From assembly GCA_030431255.1 (NCBI GenBank), contig JAUIJL010000008.1, forward strand, positions 124,001 to 188,000: DNA of 64,000 nucleotides, read 5' to 3'. Made by a program: the position numbers and the translations under genes. Under the pieces are notes generated by a model, which did not search any database, had not been told where the DNA came from, and saw only the letters and a program-made list of their open reading frames with translations. Of this stretch, positions 54,444 through 62,705 are shown piece after piece; position 1 is the stretch's first letter; the number at the start of each line of letters is the position of its first letter. This DNA comes from Thermoanaerobaculia bacterium. GTDB taxonomy: Bacteria > Acidobacteriota > Thermoanaerobaculia > Multivoradales > J023.

Positions 54444-56272
54444 GCGGTCGCGGCCCTCCACGGCTCTTTGGCGTCGGTAGTCTGATCCGGGTCGGCCTGG
54501 GATTCCGGGCCGGCCTGGGATTCCGGGCCGGCCTGGGTTTCCGACGCCGCGGTGGAGCGCTCCTGCTCGTCGATCAGGCGACGATAGGCGGCGCAACGTC
54601 GGTAGAGATCGGCGGGGCTGCCGTGGTCCAGCACCTTGCCCCCTTCCACCATCACCACACGATCCGCCCAGACGATGGCCGAGGGACGGTGGGCGATGAC
54701 GATCACCGTGCGATGCTCCAATGCTTGTCCGAGGGCCTGCAAGAGCCGATGCTCGGTGAAGCCGTCGAGGGCCGCAGTGGCTTCGTCGAGGATCAGCAAC
54801 GGCGTGTTTTGGAGGATTGCCCGGGCAATGGCGACCCGTTGTCGCTGGCCGCCGGAGAGCCGGTCTCCGCGGGAGCCCATCGAGGTGTCGAAGCCGTCCT
54901 CCAGGTCATCGACCACGTCCGCCACCTGGGCGGTGGCCAGGGCTTCGAGCAATTGATCGTCGTCGGCGTCAGGGCAGGCGTAGCGCAAATTTTCCCGCAG
55001 GCTGACGTCGAATAGGACGGGCTCTTGGGTGACGATGGCCGTGTGGCGTCGAAGGTCCTTCAGGGAAAATCGCTCGATCGGGATTCCACCGATGGTGATC
55101 GAGCCCCGATTGGCATCGTATTGGCGGGTCAACAAGCGGCCGACTGTGCTCTTGCCATTGCCGGACGCACCGACCAAAGCGATTTTTTCACCGGGTTGGA
55201 CGTCGAGCTCGAAGCCGTCGAGCACCGGAGTTTCGTCGTAGGCGAAGCCCACCGCCTCGAAGCGCACCCGAGGGGTGCCTTGGGGCCAGGCAAGTGGCTC
55301 GGCCGGATCGACGATGGTCGGTTCTTGCTCGAAGAGCTCCATTACCCGTCGGATGCTGGCGGTGCAGCGCATCAGCTCCGAATAGAGGTGCACCATCACC
55401 TCCATGGGCTCAAAGATACGAATCAGATACGAGTAAAAAGCCACCAATCCACCGATGGTGAGGTGGCCTTGAAGCACCCGATAGCCGCCGAACCCGAGCA
55501 CCGCGGCTCCGGCGAGGGTGACAGTCACCTGGTAGACGAACGAGAGGGTCAGCTCGTCGATTCGGCGGTCGAATCGCGTTTCCAGGGCCTTGCGCCCCAT
55601 CCGACCGAAGCGGCGTCGCTCTCCCGCTTGGCGGTTGAGCAGCTGCACCTGAACCATGTGAGCCAGCTGGTTTTCGAGAAAACCGTAGCGGGCGCCCACC
55701 GCCTTCTGGACTTTCTCCGAAGCCCGACGCAGGCGTTTTTGACCGTAATGGCGGAGCAACGCCATGGTCGGCACCAAAGGCAGCACCAAGAGGGCGAGCT
55801 GCCAATCCAGAAGCATCATCACCACGGCCGAGAGGAAGGTCATGATGATGATGCGCAAGAGGGAGGCTAGGCTCTGACCACCGATGCCCCCGAGCTGCTC
55901 GATGTCGCTTTCCACCCGATGCAGAAGCTCCCCGCGGGACCGGCGCAGGTAGAACTCTCCCGAGAGCCTTTGGAGATGGGCCAGCAGGCGTCGACGGATA
56001 TCAAAGGTCATGCGCTCGGCGGTGTAGACGTCGAGCAAGCGGTTCATGCTGCTGAAAGAAAAACGGAAGAAGAAAAGAGCGAAAAAAGCCAAGGCCACGA
56101 AGGGCAACATGTCCACCTGTTTCCAGGTGATCACTTGATCGATCAACCACTTGAGAATCAGGGGATCGATCAAGGCGAGAAAGCTGACCAGCCCGACGGA
56201 GGTCAGGCGCAGCCCGTAGAGGCGGCGTTGGGGCCAGGCTTGGCGGATCAACCACCGGATTTCTTTGGACAT
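54440..56272 (-). CDS. ABC exporter of the lasso-type cluster (D protein)
   Basis: 610 residues. I start at the ATG 56272 (MSKEIRWLIRQAW) because the upstream in-frame GTG at 56302 lies in the loop of a perfect hairpin. Six membrane helices (~20-310) are followed by the nucleotide-binding domain: Walker A GASGNGKST, signature LSGGQRQRVAIA, Walker B LLILDEATAALD and the switch His in VIAHRPSAIV. There is no C39 peptidase domain, consistent with leader removal by B2. The C-terminal tail has short GPESQA-type repeats of no known role. Together with HlyD it should export the mature peptide and give self-protection. Confidence 0.92.
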   Translation of the reverse strand: MSKEIRWLIRQAWPQRRLYGLRLTSVGLVSFLALIDPLILKWLIDQVITWKQVDMLPFVALAFFALFFFRFSFSSMNRLLDVYTAERMTFDIRRRLLAHLQRLSGEFYLRRSRGELLHRVESDIEQLGGIGGQSLASLLRIIIMTFLSAVVMMLLDWQLALLVLPLVPTMALLRHYGQKRLRRASEKVQKAVGARYGFLENQLAHMVQVQLLNRQAGERRRFGRMGRKALETRFDRRIDELTLSFVYQVTVTLAGAAVLGFGGYRVLQGHLTIGGLVAFYSYLIRIFEPMEVMVHLYSELMRCTASIRRVMELFEQEPTIVDPAEPLAWPQGTPRVRFEAVGFAYDETPVLDGFELDVQPGEKIALVGASGNGKSTVGRLLTRQYDANRGSITIGGIPIERFSLKDLRRHTAIVTQEPVLFDVSLRENLRYACPDADDDQLLEALATAQVADVVDDLEDGFDTSMGSRGDRLSGGQRQRVAIARAILQNTPLLILDEATAALDGFTEHRLLQALGQALEHRTVIVIAHRPSAIVWADRVVMVEGGKVLDHGSPADLYRRCAAYRRLIDEQERSTAASETQAGPESQAGPESQADPDQTTDAKEPWRAATA

Positions 56273-56287
56273 AGCGGTTCTGGGAGG

Positions 56288-56313
56288 AGGACCGGAGCTC
56301 ACGCTCCGGTCCT
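56288..56313 (-). terminator. Perfect hairpin between precursor A1 and the exporter gene
   Basis: 11-bp perfect stem AGGACCGGAGC / GCTCCGGTCCT with loop TCAC. There is no T-run after it, so it is more likely an attenuator or a 3'-end stabiliser that keeps precursor mRNA abundant. Confidence 0.6.
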
Positions 56314-56334
56314 GACCTCAATCACCGAGTTGGA

Positions 56335-56469
56335 TCAGAGGGCGATTTCGTCGCAACCGCACGATTTGGTGCAGTCGCAGGCATCGTCCGCGTCCAAGTT
56401 CGGGCGGCCGAGGGTCAGCTCACGGGCATCACCGAGGTCGACGATCTCAGGAGTTTCATAGGCTTGCAT
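56335..56469 (-). CDS. Lasso-type RiPP precursor A1, 44 residues
   Basis: The ATG at 56469 has GGAG upstream. The leader (residues 1-20) has the lasso leader signature: Tyr4, Pro7, Leu12-Gly13 and the penultimate Thr19. The predicted core starts at Gly21 (GRPNLDADD) and has 24 residues. The Gly21 amine could close a macrolactam on Asp28 or Asp29, giving an 8- or 9-residue ring. Four cysteines (31, 33, 37, 39) all lie in the tail, unusual for lasso peptides, and the end is DEIAL. The leader is identical to that of A2 over YETPEIVDLGDARELTLG. Role inferred from sequence and the surrounding B1, B2, C and D genes. Confidence 0.85.
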   Translation of the reverse strand: MQAYETPEIVDLGDARELTLGRPNLDADDACDCTKSCGCDEIAL

Positions 56470-56518
56470 GGTGTTTCTCCAAAGGGGTGCCGTAGAACGG
56501 CAAATTAAGGAACTTGCA

Positions 56519-56542
56519 GGACCGGAGCACATGCTCTGGCCC
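56519..56542 (-). terminator. Hairpin between precursors A2 and A1
   Basis: GGACCGGAGC / GCTCTGGCCC (two G-T wobbles or mismatches) with loop ACAT, a degenerate copy of the hairpin after A1. It suggests that gene plus hairpin were duplicated together. Confidence 0.5.
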
Positions 56543-56565
56543 CAGCATCGAGGCCGGGGGTCGGA

Positions 56566-56700
56566 TCAGAGAGCGATTTCGTCGCTGCCGCCGCCCGATT
56601 TGGTGCAATCGCAGGCGTCGTCGCAAGGCAGGTTGGGGCGACCGAGAGTCAGCTCACGGGCATCACCGAGATCGACGATTTCAGGGGTTTCATAGGTCAT
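56566..56700 (-). CDS. Lasso-type RiPP precursor A2, 44 residues
   Basis: The ATG at 56700 follows GGAGAAAAACCC. The leader (1-19) carries Tyr3, Pro6, Leu11-Gly12 and the penultimate Thr18. The core starts at Gly20 (GRPNLPCDD), 25 residues, with ring acceptor Asp27 or Asp28. Cysteines are at 26, 30 and 32: one in the predicted ring and two in the tail. The tail cysteines 37 and 39 of A1 are replaced by Gly/Ser here (SGGGS). The odd cysteine number leaves a free thiol or a dimer. The final DEIAL is conserved with A1. Confidence 0.85.
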   Translation of the reverse strand: MTYETPEIVDLGDARELTLGRPNLPCDDACDCTKSGGGSDEIAL

Positions 56701-56839
56701 GGGTTTTTCTCCATGGTCGTGCCGTCGAATGACGGCGGTTGTGCCGGAGCGGCCGTAGGGCACAAGGAACAGACCCTGTGATCCCTCGGACCTCTCCCAG
56801 CGTTGTAAACATCGTTCAAAAGGACGTCGAGCACGCCGG

Positions 56840-58792
56840 TCACGCGCCACGGGTTAGACGCCTGTGGTCGGATCGGTTCGCCGTCTCAGGGGTCGACGAA
56901 GGCTCTGTCTGCGGACGGCTCAGAGCGGTGGAGGAGCTCATGCTCCGCAACCACAGCTCGAGAGACACCGTCCGATGCATCTGGGCGGGCTGGCTCACCA
57001 AGCCGTGGCGCGCGCGGCCCAGGGCACTGCGGAAGGCGGCACCGTCGATCACACCGATACCTTCCAGCAAGGAATCTTCGAAAAGACTGCCGACCCATTG
57101 GCGTTCGCGGACCAGGGCGCGCTGGAATGCCTCCGTGGGTCCGGCTTTGGTCCTCCGCTCGAGCACCGATTGGGGCATTCGACCCTTGAGGGCTCGCCGG
57201 ACGACGGAGCGGGTCTCGTGGGGACGCAAGTGTTGGTCGATGGGAATCGCCAGGGTGAATTCCAGCAGGCGGCGGTCGAGATAGGGATATCGGACCTCGA
57301 AGTGACCCTGGCTGACGCATTTCTGCAAGGCGAAGACGCGCATGGTTTGGCGTAGCACCGAGTATTGAAATCCCCGGCTCCGGAGACGAAATCCGAGATC
57401 GTCACCGGGTCCTAAGGTGCGATCGCGGAAATCGGTTCGATCCAAGAAATCGGGCTTGAGCCAATCACCGATCGGTCGTTGTCGGCTGCGGGTTCTCCAA
57501 CCCGCGGGCCGCAGGGGCACCACCGCTCCCTGCCATAGGGTTTGGAGCAAGGGCCGTTGTCGGCTGCGGGCCCATCGATAGGCGGCCCTGAGCATGTGTG
57601 TGGGTTTTCCCTCGACCCAAAGATCCGCCAGCTCCAGGGGCACGTCGAGATCCTCGGCGAAGACGCATTGGTCTCCTCCCAAGCCGCTGAGCAGAATCCG
57701 AGAGCCGTGGGATTGCATCAGCTCGGAGACGCGATCGTAGCGAGCCAAATAGCTGATCTGATTGGTCGGCAGGTCGGGGCCCCAGCCGGCGGGCGGTCGC
57801 TTGCTGAGAATGGGGTGGTCTTCTTCCCGAAAGTGATGGGGCGTCACCCGGGTCGCCTTTTCGATTTCCCGGATGTAGGGACGCTCGTCGGCGGTGGTCG
57901 CCTGGTCGAAGACATAAGAGATCGTGTGCAGAGGGCGTTCTGGCACACGACCGGTGCGCATCAGCTCGTCGGCAAGGCAGACGATCGAGGAGGAGTCGAC
58001 CCCACCGGAAAGCTCGGAGAAAATCGGTCCGCCTCCCCGCAGTCGACATGCCACGGCTTGCTCGAAGAGCTCGGCGAAATGTTCTTCGTATTGTTGATCC
58101 GAGGAGTAGCGGATCTCGTGGCTGGGATCGAAATTCCAATAGCGGTGACGTTGCACGCCGTGGTGGTCCGCCACTAGAACATGTCCACCGGGCAAGCTTT
58201 CGATGCCGACGAAAGGCCCTCGGTCCGTGATGCTGTTGGCGAGGAAAGCGGCGATGAAATCGGGCTCGGGTTTGAGCTCGAGATCCAGGGTCTCTGCCAG
58301 GGCGCGGGCCCGGGACGACCAGACCACCTGCTCGTCGGTCACGTGGTAGTACAAGGGACGAAATCCCAGGCTATCCGTGGCCAGCACCAAGCGACCCTGG
58401 TGGGGATCCCACAAAGCCAAGGCGAAGTTGCCCACCAAGCGTCGAAAACCCTCCACCCCCCAGCGTCGATAGACCTCGGACACCAGCTCGATGGGGGACG
58501 CGTCTCCACAGGCGACTAGAGCGTTGGTGTCGATCGCGGACCGCAGATCGTCGGTGTTGTCCAACCAACCGTCGAACGTGATGATCAGGCCATCTCGGCA
58601 GACCTTGGGCTGCGCCGTTTCATCCTCTTCGCAGCCGGTGTTGAAGTGGCCGAGCATCATGCCGACCCGGGTGGAGTATTCGTAGCGGACCGAGTCCGGC
58701 CCCAAGGACCTCAGGGCCTCGGCCAAACGTCTGGGGATTTGGGTGCTCGGGGTTTCCCCCGATCGGTGGAAGACTCCGCCGATGGCGCTCAT
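56840..58792 (-). CDS. Lasso cyclase, asparagine-synthetase-like (C protein)
   Basis: 650 residues from the ATG at 58792 (MSAIGGVFHRSGE). The N-terminal half is an Ntn-type glutaminase-like domain, but residue 2 is Ser rather than the catalytic Cys of AsnB. This fits an enzyme that needs no ammonia. The C-terminal half has the PP-loop ELSGGVDSSSIVCL near residue 260, which adenylates the ring Asp side chain so that the Gly amine can attack it. It lies just upstream of the precursor genes and downstream of B1 and B2. The length fits lasso C proteins. An ordinary asparagine synthetase is unlikely in this context. Confidence 0.9.
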   Translation of the reverse strand: MSAIGGVFHRSGETPSTQIPRRLAEALRSLGPDSVRYEYSTRVGMMLGHFNTGCEEDETAQPKVCRDGLIITFDGWLDNTDDLRSAIDTNALVACGDASPIELVSEVYRRWGVEGFRRLVGNFALALWDPHQGRLVLATDSLGFRPLYYHVTDEQVVWSSRARALAETLDLELKPEPDFIAAFLANSITDRGPFVGIESLPGGHVLVADHHGVQRHRYWNFDPSHEIRYSSDQQYEEHFAELFEQAVACRLRGGGPIFSELSGGVDSSSIVCLADELMRTGRVPERPLHTISYVFDQATTADERPYIREIEKATRVTPHHFREEDHPILSKRPPAGWGPDLPTNQISYLARYDRVSELMQSHGSRILLSGLGGDQCVFAEDLDVPLELADLWVEGKPTHMLRAAYRWARSRQRPLLQTLWQGAVVPLRPAGWRTRSRQRPIGDWLKPDFLDRTDFRDRTLGPGDDLGFRLRSRGFQYSVLRQTMRVFALQKCVSQGHFEVRYPYLDRRLLEFTLAIPIDQHLRPHETRSVVRRALKGRMPQSVLERRTKAGPTEAFQRALVRERQWVGSLFEDSLLEGIGVIDGAAFRSALGRARHGLVSQPAQMHRTVSLELWLRSMSSSTALSRPQTEPSSTPETANRSDHRRLTRGA

Positions 58793-58838
58793 GGGAGCTC
58801 CTCGAAATGTTCTGCTGTGGAGGAAAGGATGGGATCCA

Positions 58839-59297
58839 TCAACATCGTTCCAGCTCGGCGTACCGGGTTTTGACGACCGGGTGATCGTTGACCACCATGC
58901 CGTCGACCTCGACCCAGGCGTGGGCATAGAAAGGAATCTTTTCGACACCGATCACCATTTCCGCGTCGATTCCTGCGAGCCGAAGCAAGATGGTGGTGGT
59001 GGCGGACCTTTGCAGGCACCAGGCCTTCTTGAAGTAATAGGCGGCCGCGCGATCGACCCCCGAGCAGATCCGCTGCACGGTTGCGGGATTTTCGGAGCGG
59101 CCCAGCCGTGGTGCCCTTCGGACCCATCCGTGAAGACGATGAAAACCGCCGATGCGAGTGACGCCGTCCACCAGAACCAGAGCGAAAAACGCACCCACGG
59201 CCGTCAAACGCTCGCCGAGGGTTCGGGCCGGGCTCAGATCCCGCGGTCGCAGCTCTTCGATCTGATCTCGTTCCAGAGCGGGCTCAGCGACGGACAT
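58839..59297 (-). CDS. Lasso leader peptidase, transglutaminase-like (B2 protein)
   Basis: 152 residues from the ATG at 59297, overlapping the end of B1 by 14 bases. It carries the transglutaminase-like Cys-His-Asp triad: Cys94 in KKAWCLQRSATTTILLRLAG, His126 in AHAWVEVDG and Asp138 in VVNDHP. This is the Transglut_core3 form of lasso B2 proteins, which cut the leader after the residue before the core Gly. Length and gene order fit the split B1/B2 type. Confidence 0.92.
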   Translation of the reverse strand: MSVAEPALERDQIEELRPRDLSPARTLGERLTAVGAFFALVLVDGVTRIGGFHRLHGWVRRAPRLGRSENPATVQRICSGVDRAAAYYFKKAWCLQRSATTTILLRLAGIDAEMVIGVEKIPFYAHAWVEVDGMVVNDHPVVKTRYAELERC

Positions 59298-59550
59298 CGA
59301 CCAGACCTTTTTGGTCGAGCATGCCGACGAATCCGTCGAAATCTTTCTCCAATCGGTCCGCGGGCGCGTCAAATTGGGCCGCGAGATGATTGAGGATGGT
59401 CTGCCGCTCGGCACCTTGCTCGAGCTGCTGCCAGATCTCGGTGCCGACCGGATTGATGCTGAAATATCGGCCCTCGCGCAAATCGAGCAAGACGGCGCCT
59501 TCGGCCTCCGACATGGCACGGACGTGGCCCTTGGTGCGAATTTGACTCAT
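59284..59550 (-). CDS. PqqD-like leader-binding protein (lasso B1, RRE)
   Basis: 88 residues, first gene of the cluster; the ATG at 59550 has GGATGGAG upstream. The PqqD/RRE fold is indicated by GAVLLDLREGRYFSINPVGTEIW-type strands and helix, followed by the C-terminal helices. The RRE binds the YxxP part of the precursor leader and presents it to B2 and C. It overlaps B2, so both are made together. Confidence 0.9.
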   Translation of the reverse strand: MSQIRTKGHVRAMSEAEGAVLLDLREGRYFSINPVGTEIWQQLEQGAERQTILNHLAAQFDAPADRLEKDFDGFVGMLDQKGLVDVRR

Positions 59551-60150
59551 GGCAGGTCTCCATCCTTCGGCTCGGCAACAGAGCGGTAGCCGAGCAAGTG
59601 CGAAGTCGTTAGACGGTGATTCGTTTTGATGGGCGAATTCTTGGGCCTGTGCCGCGTCGGCCGTATCAAGATCCGTCTTCGGATTCGGGCCGCCGGTGGC
59701 GTCTGGCCGAGCTGTCTGACCGAGCTGTCTTTCGGCGTCGTCTAAGAAAGAACACTCAGGGGTTCACCTAAAAGGGCATCTAAAGTTTTTGGGGCTTTTA
59801 GGTTTTGAAAGAAATCAACGGGGCAGCACTGCCCGGCTCTAGTCGCCGTGTCCAAAGATTCTGCCCCCCGCAAAATCATTGGACATGACGAAAAGGTGTG
59901 ATCTTTGGGGTTTCCTCTCCGGTGCGCGGTCCGTTGTCAAAAAATTTTGTCGGCGGTTGCTCCCGGCTTATCCGCTGAAGAATCTCTAACCCGCTTGTTT
60001 GCAGCTCTTAGCGGCGCATCAATCTTGTGGCACAGGTTTTGATCTTCTGAGGAGGTGCTAGTCGACGACCCTGATTGTGAGTGGTCGTCTATCGCTCTAC
60101 CGAAGCGCGGTTGGAGCGAGCACAAGAAGCTCATCCAGGAGATTGACGGC
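59551..60150. other. Intergenic region upstream of the lasso cluster
   Basis: 600 bases that should hold the cluster promoter (minus strand) and that of the Rpn gene. Two inverted repeats are seen: ACCTAAAAG / CTTTTAGGT (59766-59803) and GGGCAG-CA-CTGCCC (59821-59834). The first is in an AT-rich patch. No gene recognised; an in-frame GTG at 60055 would extend the Rpn protein but looks non-coding. Confidence 0.45.
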
Positions 60151-61209
60151 ATGGCCGAGGAACAGGATAAAACCCACCGACTGCTCTTTCATTTCCCGCG
60201 CATGGTCGAGGATTTGGTTCGCTACTGCTTGGCAGGCGACTGGGTCGATCGATTGGATTTCAACACCCTCGACAAGGTCCCTGAGAGGTTGCTCAGCCCG
60301 GAGCTCAAACGTCGGGAGCAGGACATTCTCTGGCGAGTGGCGATTCGACAAGATCCCTACGAGACCCGTGAGCTGGATGCTCGAGAAACATCCGATCCGC
60401 CGTCCGACTGGTTTTATGTCTATCTTCATCTCGAGCATCAGAGCCGCCCGAGAAAGCTGATGGCCCTCGACATGGTCACCTACAAGCTCTTGGCCCTGCA
60501 CGACCTGGCGCGGCGTAAGGCCCTAGGACCCGGGGGCAAGCTACCGACCATCTTGTCGGTGGTGTTTTACAACCACGACCAACCTTGGACAGCCGCCACC
60601 TCGCTGCTGGACCTCTTGGAGCCCCTGCCCGACGGCCCCGAGGGGCTGGATTTCTGGAGCTACCACTTGATTGACGCTCAGCGCCACGATCTGAGCCCCT
60701 TGATCGGATCGAAAAGCCCACTCCTAGGGCTTTTCCGTCTCGAGCAGCTCGAAGATATGGAGGGCCTGAGCGAAGCCGTAGACGATCTGAAAGTGGTGTT
60801 GAATCTGGCGGATCAAGAGCTGGCCGATGCGTTCGTCACCTTCATCAACCAGGCAGTCCTGCCCCGTTTAATCGCCGAGGGCGATAAACTACCGACGATC
60901 AGAGATCTGCAGGAGGTTCCCACCATGATCGGCCAACGCATAGAACGCATCAAAGAGCGCATGAGAGAAGACATCGCCGAACGCATGAGAGAAGACATCG
61001 CCGCTCAGGCACGTTCCGAAGGTTTGCGGGAAGGACAACGTCAAGGAATAAAGGCCGTTCTCAAAGAGCTCATCGAGCACAAATTCGGCATGGTCGACCC
61101 CGATCTTGAGACCCGGCTGCAGGAAGCTTCCCTCGACGATCTCCTCCGCTGGAGCCGCAAGATCCTCGCTGCGTCGACCCTTGATGAGGTTTTTACGAAT
61201 CTCGACTAA
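60151..61209 (+). CDS. Rpn-family recombination-promoting nuclease / transposase-like protein
   Basis: 352 residues from the ATG at 60151 (AGGAG upstream); a GTG at 60055 is an alternative. The N-terminus has the family start DKTHRLLFHFPRMVEDLVRY. The PD-(D/E)xK nuclease core ends in HLEHQSRP (the Glu-x-Gln motif), and is followed by DMVTYKLLAL and VVFYNHDQPW. The C-terminal ~100 residues are helical, with a duplicated MREDIAE segment (60961-60999) and a DUF4351-like end. Rpn proteins are mobile-type nucleases of about 300-350 residues; the length fits. It is a single gene with its own terminator. Confidence 0.85.
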   Translation: MAEEQDKTHRLLFHFPRMVEDLVRYCLAGDWVDRLDFNTLDKVPERLLSPELKRREQDILWRVAIRQDPYETRELDARETSDPPSDWFYVYLHLEHQSRPRKLMALDMVTYKLLALHDLARRKALGPGGKLPTILSVVFYNHDQPWTAATSLLDLLEPLPDGPEGLDFWSYHLIDAQRHDLSPLIGSKSPLLGLFRLEQLEDMEGLSEAVDDLKVVLNLADQELADAFVTFINQAVLPRLIAEGDKLPTIRDLQEVPTMIGQRIERIKERMREDIAERMREDIAAQARSEGLREGQRQGIKAVLKELIEHKFGMVDPDLETRLQEASLDDLLRWSRKILAASTLDEVFTNLD

Positions 61210-61233
61210 CGAGCCGTCGTGGAGGGCAGAATC

Positions 61234-61272
61234 CGAGCGGCGAGGTCGATCCACGGCTTCGCCGCTCGTTTT
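61234..61272 (+). terminator. Rho-independent terminator after the Rpn gene
   Basis: 10-bp stem CGAGCGGCGA / TCGCCGCTCG with a 15-base loop and then TTTTGT. Its loop and stem (GCGGCGAGGTCGAT then CACGGC) closely match the terminator at 50214. Confidence 0.85.
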
Positions 61273-61294
61273 GTCTTGACCAAGGGAGGTAGGA

Positions 61295-62515
61295 ATGACG
61301 CGTGATATTTGGGCCTATAAGCTGACGGTCAAGGAGCATTTCATGGAGCCGAGGGCTGAGGCAGATTGCCTCGTGGCTCAAAGTGAGGATGCTGATCGCT
61401 TCGGAGAGCCCTGGTTGCCCTTGGCCCAGAGAAACGATGCGCCGGGAAAGCGTGCGAATCCGGGCGATCTGTTCGTCCTGGTAGTTTCGCCGGGTAAAGG
61501 AGAAGATCCTTACGCGCACTCCGTGGCGACAGTAGCTGAGGCCGGTCGCTTGCCGCCGGAGAAGCGCCCCTCGGCATTGAAGGAATCTAAATCCGAGTGC
61601 TTCATTCGTTTCAGGCACGTCTGCCCGGTTGAGGAATTGGAAGGATACGAGGAGATGATTTCGGAACTACCGAATTCCTGGGACCCTGCAAGATGGAAGG
61701 ACGGTCAGGATTCTGTGCACAAGCTGACGAAGACCTCAAAAACGAGCGAATCGGCATCGACTAAGCATTCCGCCGAGCCTACGGGACCCCCCGAGCCGAT
61801 CGAGCAGGTCGCCCTCGGAGCGGAAGGCTCCTTCATCGGTGTGGACCTCACGGCCGGGACCTGGGAATCGGCCATGGACGGGGGTAAAAAGCCGTTTCCG
61901 GCGGTGGAGCTGGCCGGCGACGGGAACCGCCTGAGATTCGTCGCCAAGCGGGATTTCGAGACGCTGACGGCCTTTCGGGAGTGGGTCGATGAGCGTCGAC
62001 CGACCCGGCTGATGATCGACGGCCCTTGCGCGGTGCGCGGTGCGTCGCTATCGGCAGGGCGGAATGAGTGGGTCTATGGGGAGATGACCGCCCGCCTCGC
62101 GGAACGCCGGCTCAGCGCCGACAAGATCCCGCTTTTTTGGACCACCGAGGGGACTCTGAGGGCCTTCGACGGGGCCAGCCGTTGGATCGCCAGATCGTTG
62201 GCTCTATTCGAGGATCTAGAGCGAAAAGACGGTCGGCAGGCTCTCGAAACCTATCCCAACGGCGTCTTCGTGCGGTTGGCCAGATCCCACTGGCCGGGAA
62301 TGCGGTTGGGGAAGAAGTCGGGCTCCGACGGCCGTGGGCAACGGCTGGCGCTCCTGGCAGCCTATATCGACGATGTGCAGGATCGGCTCGGAAACCACGA
62401 CGACATCGACGCGGCGGCGGCCGCTTTGATGGGTGCGCTCGTTGAGGTGGGGGAGGTCGACGAGCTGGGCAACGTCGACGAGGGCGGAATCATTTATTTG
62501 CCGCCGAATCCCTGA
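61295..62515 (+). CDS. DUF429 (RNase H-like) protein with an extra N-terminal domain
   Basis: 406 residues; the ATG at 61295 has GGGAGG six bases upstream. The C-terminal ~230 residues match DUF429, a predicted RNase-H-fold nuclease: GVDLTAG at the first strand, LMIDGPC, LETYPNGVF and DDIDAAAAAL as the acidic end. The N-terminal ~150 residues (ending in a Ser/Thr/Lys-rich linker) are a separate domain of unknown family, perhaps a binding module. Substrate not known. Stands alone between two hairpins. Confidence 0.75.
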   Translation: MTRDIWAYKLTVKEHFMEPRAEADCLVAQSEDADRFGEPWLPLAQRNDAPGKRANPGDLFVLVVSPGKGEDPYAHSVATVAEAGRLPPEKRPSALKESKSECFIRFRHVCPVEELEGYEEMISELPNSWDPARWKDGQDSVHKLTKTSKTSESASTKHSAEPTGPPEPIEQVALGAEGSFIGVDLTAGTWESAMDGGKKPFPAVELAGDGNRLRFVAKRDFETLTAFREWVDERRPTRLMIDGPCAVRGASLSAGRNEWVYGEMTARLAERRLSADKIPLFWTTEGTLRAFDGASRWIARSLALFEDLERKDGRQALETYPNGVFVRLARSHWPGMRLGKKSGSDGRGQRLALLAAYIDDVQDRLGNHDDIDAAAAALMGALVEVGEVDELGNVDEGGIIYLPPNP

Positions 62516-62657
62516 TCAGTCGGGCTCACGGCTCCATCGAGATAGTGCCTCGACGGGTGGAGGAGGTCCGCTGCTCACCCCTCGCTGGGACCGCTCGGGT
62601 CGCGGAAATGACCTTCCGTATCAAGGCGTCTATCGATGGGTCGCAGGATCGTCATGG

Positions 62658-62686
62658 GGGTGAGATCCAATTGGGATCTATCACCC
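62658..62686 (+). promoter_or_regulatory. Palindromic leader hairpin upstream of the small secreted protein gene
   Basis: GGGTGAGATCC pairs with GGATC and TCACCC (2-base bulge), loop AATTG. It lies eight bases before the AAGGAG ribosome site; it could be an operator or an RNA hairpin that affects translation. Confidence 0.4.
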
Positions 62687-62705
62687 TTCAACCAAGGAGA
62701 CCCCC

